Assembly: GCA_021824345.1 (NCBI GenBank)
Contig: JAKAKW010000010.1
Location: forward strand, 1 to 48,986
Reading direction: 5' to 3'
DNA from: a bacterium
GTDB taxonomy: Bacteria; Patescibacteriota; Minisyncoccia; Phycocordibacterales; UBA9973
Length of the DNA stretch: 48,986 nt
Below, in pieces: positions 47,096 through 48,986 of this stretch; positions within the stretch are counted from its first letter, which is position 1, and each line of letters starts with the position of its first letter. The notes under the pieces are model-generated. The model saw only the letters and a program-made list of their open reading frames with translations. It had not been told where the DNA came from and made no database searches. Made by a program: the position numbers and the translations under genes.

Positions 47096-48193
47096 ATGAA
47101 AACAGAATGCGGGGTGGAAAAAATAAGAAACGCGGTTTTTCAAGCAGAAAGGATTACCGGTAAAAATCTAACCCTGCCGGTTTTGAGTTCCATTCTCCTT
47201 ATCGCTTCCGGAAAATCTTTAAAAATAAGAGCGACCAATTTAAGCCTTGGTATTGAAATAGAAATACCGGCCAAAATAGAAAAAGAAGGAGTTGTCGCGG
47301 TAAACGGATCGGTAATGGGGGGAATATTTTCAAACATAATACAGAATGAAAATGTTGAAATAGATGGAGAGGGAGGAAATATAACCGTAAAAACCAAAAA
47401 AAATAAAATAAAGATAAAAGGCCAGCCCTCCGATGATTTTCCAACTATCCCGGCCGTTTCTGGAACTTCTTTTGAAATAAGCTCAAAAAAACTGGCGGAC
47501 GGAATAAAATCCGTATACTACAGCTCTTCCGTTTCAGACATAAAACCGGAAATTTCCAGCGTATATATATATTCAAACGGAGACAACCTGGTATTTGTTT
47601 CCACTGATTCGTTCCGCTTGGCTGAAAAAAAGATAAAACTGAAAACAGTTCCGGAGGTTCCGGGAATAATGATTCCGTTTAAAAACATACCTGAAATACT
47701 GCGCGTTTTAGGGGAGACGGACGAGGAAGCGAGGGTTTGTTTTAATAAGAATCAGATTTCTTTCTCCTTTGACGGAGTATATCTGACCTCTCGGGTGATA
47801 GACGGAGCCTTTCCGGATTACCGCCAGATAATTCCAAAGGAATATGAGACCTCCGCGGTGGTTTTGAAACAAGATTTATTAAATGCCCTGAAACTGTCAA
47901 ATATTTTTTCAGACAAATTCAATCAAATAAATCTTGAAATATATCCAAAAGAGAAAAAGTTTGAACTTTCTTCGGCAAACAGCGACGTGGGAGAAAACAG
48001 AACCGCCCTTGATGCCGCCCTTGAAGGAGAAAAAGCGGAATTAAGCTTTAATTACAAGTATTTTTTGGATTGTTTTCAGTCTCTTTCCACCGACAGCGTA
48101 TCCATAAAAGTGAAAGATTCATCTCGCCCAATGCTTGTTTCAGGGGTTTCGGATACATCCTTTCTGTATTTGATAATGCCCATGAACAGGTAG
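47096..48193 (+). CDS. dnaN: DNA polymerase III beta sliding clamp
   Basis: 365 residues, the usual size. Three repeats of the clamp fold are seen: LTLPVLSSILLIASGKSLKI, VSTDSFRLAEKKIKL (repeat 2, with the ATDSHRLA-type segment) and the C-terminal VSGVSDTSFLYLIMPMNR ending in the MPM(R/K)-type tail. It forms a ring around DNA that tethers the polymerase. No recF follows, a common loss in CPR genomes; instead a DciA-like gene does. Confidence 0.97.
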   Translation: MKTECGVEKIRNAVFQAERITGKNLTLPVLSSILLIASGKSLKIRATNLSLGIEIEIPAKIEKEGVVAVNGSVMGGIFSNIIQNENVEIDGEGGNITVKTKKNKIKIKGQPSDDFPTIPAVSGTSFEISSKKLADGIKSVYYSSSVSDIKPEISSVYIYSNGDNLVFVSTDSFRLAEKKIKLKTVPEVPGIMIPFKNIPEILRVLGETDEEARVCFNKNQISFSFDGVYLTSRVIDGAFPDYRQIIPKEYETSAVVLKQDLLNALKLSNIFSDKFNQINLEIYPKEKKFELSSANSDVGENRTALDAALEGEKAELSFNYKYFLDCFQSLSTDSVSIKVKDSSRPMLVSGVSDTSFLYLIMPMNR

Positions 48194-48215
48194 GGATTTG
48201 TTTCAAAGCCGCACA

Positions 48216-48473
48216 ATGATAGAAATTAAAGACCTTCTGGCCAAATATGACAAACTCCTTTTTTTCGAGGAAAACAAGCGTATGGCGGTTTCCAGGGCCG
48301 TCTCCGAAGCTCTTTCAGTGCATGTGGATCCTAAAAAAATTAGAATAAAAAACGGAACGGTTTACATTGATCTTAAACCGATATATAAAAACGAGATTCT
48401 GATGAAAAAAAATAAAATTTTAAAAGCGCTGGAGAAAGAAAATAACGGGAAGCAATTTGAAGACCTGAGATAA
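48216..48473 (+). CDS. DciA/DUF721-like protein
   Basis: 85 residues from the ATG at 48216; an earlier TTG at 48198 is rejected. The second half, KIRIKNGTVYIDLKPIYKNE followed by ILKALEKENNGKQFEDLR, resembles the DUF721/DciA pattern (strand, strand, helix, 'il..ln...g...v.dir'). DciA loads the replicative helicase in most bacteria lacking DnaC. The location next to dnaN, where DUF721 genes often occur, supports this. The match is by eye and weak in the N-terminal ~40 residues. Confidence 0.6.
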   Translation: MIEIKDLLAKYDKLLFFEENKRMAVSRAVSEALSVHVDPKKIRIKNGTVYIDLKPIYKNEILMKKNKILKALEKENNGKQFEDLR

Positions 48474-48477
48474 TATA

Positions 48478-48986
48478 TTACTGGCCGGAGGGGGCTGAAG
48501 AAGAAGCTGAGGGAGAAGGTTGCTCCACTTTAAAGGTGGTACTGCTCTCCCCGTGGTTGTACACGCTATCGGTAAAAAGCAATTTTAAGGTGTTTACGCT
48601 CCCGAGATTTTCAAGGCCGGACGGGATGAAAGAGAAACTGAAAGGCATTCCTGAACTGCCCAAATAAGAATTATTCACAAAAACGTCCACTTTTCTGAGC
48701 GGGAAGCGGCCGGCGCTTTGTATAGCCACATCGATCTTTTGGTTTGACTGATAAACCTTGTCTTCTCTTGGGCTTTCAATGATAACAGAGGGGCTGTTGG
48801 CCGGAGTATGGATATCGTCGCTTAAGGCCGGTTTTTGGCCTTGTGTAACGACCGGATACTTATAACCGTTATTTTGCCACCAATTCTGTACCGGCACTTC
48901 CCAAAGAGAGAACTGAGGATCGCTCGCCGGATTAGAAGGCGGCGGGCCGGTAATATCGTTTTTGTTTATCCAATACAATATGTTGT
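48478..48986 (-). CDS. Penicillin-binding protein, C-terminal part (cut by window edge)
   Basis: Open through the right edge; at least 168 residues. The first visible residues NILYWINKND, then PPPSNPASDPQFSLWEVPVQ, are the sequence that follows the transpeptidase domain in class A penicillin-binding proteins of CPR bacteria. A C-terminal Ig-like domain (VIIESPREDKVYQSNQKIDV ... FPLRKVDVFVNN) and a Ser/Pro-rich tail end the protein. The catalytic domains lie outside the window. It converges on the DciA-like gene with only 4 bases between stops. Confidence 0.75.
   Translation of the reverse strand, partial: NILYWINKNDITGPPPSNPASDPQFSLWEVPVQNWWQNNGYKYPVVTQGQKPALSDDIHTPANSPSVIIESPREDKVYQSNQKIDVAIQSAGRFPLRKVDVFVNNSYLGSSGMPFSFSFIPSGLENLGSVNTLKLLFTDSVYNHGESSTTFKVEQPSPSASSSAPSGQ

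Overview
The window looks like the chromosomal origin region of a Candidate Phyla Radiation (Patescibacteria) bacterium, most likely Parcubacteria-like. It has dnaA and dnaN with the rpmH-rnpA-yidD-yidC-jag block divergent from dnaA. Core proteins are short, there is no recF after dnaN, and UGA is used as stop. It also has protein types common in that radiation: a large Cys-rich zinc-ribbon protein, PrgI with VirB4, CARDB-containing secreted proteins and an ORF6N protein. The assignment rests on gene content read by eye; no database search was possible.

Layout. Bases 1-107: a leftward promoter with an operator-like palindrome in its spacer. 107-7006 (minus): ORF6N protein, comM, a DksA/TraR-type zinc finger gene, a membrane protein, pnp with a structured leader, a NYN/LabA-type protein and rpsO. 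7082-9072 (plus): Xer-type recombinase, exonuclease III, tRNA-Leu. 9079-11222 (minus): a HigB/HigA-like toxin-antitoxin pair with a third small gene, then murI. 11276-20251: a degenerate acylphosphatase-like protein, the Cys-rich protein, two poorly characterised genes, cca co-oriented with tRNA-Arg, four more genes (tRNA-Gly, yraN, tRNA-Pro, tRNA-Gly), a ZIP transporter and a LysM-M23 peptidase with a long leader. 20554-23354: uvrD/pcrA overlapping ksgA.

23387-43224 is one co-directional run of 12 genes forming a type IV secretion-like locus. It holds a VirB6/TrbL-like membrane protein, PrgI, a split VirB4 (separate N-terminal and ATPase genes), and a protein joining a VirB2-like membrane pair to a lytic transglycosylase domain. 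It also has several secreted proteins, including a 1287-residue CARDB and Trp/Gly-repeat protein. No relaxase, coupling ATPase or outer-membrane channel proteins are seen, so a simplified envelope-spanning machine is likelier than a complete conjugation system.

43357-48986: jag, yidC, yidD, rnpA and rpmH (minus), then dnaA, an AT-rich spacer with DnaA boxes (origin candidate), dnaN, a DciA-like gene and the 3' end of a penicillin-binding protein gene.

Three signals cross gene boundaries. (1) At least four nested palindromic elements (6041-6195, 8035-8157, 21579-21688, 43235-43342) share inner end motifs but have outer arms unique to each site; one lies in frame inside uvrD. (2) At many genes a promoter -10 hexamer, often an extended -10 starting TGC, ends 6-7 bases before the start codon, which predicts widespread leaderless mRNAs. 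(3) The ORF6N gene carries two perfect palindromes that differ only by paired compensating changes.
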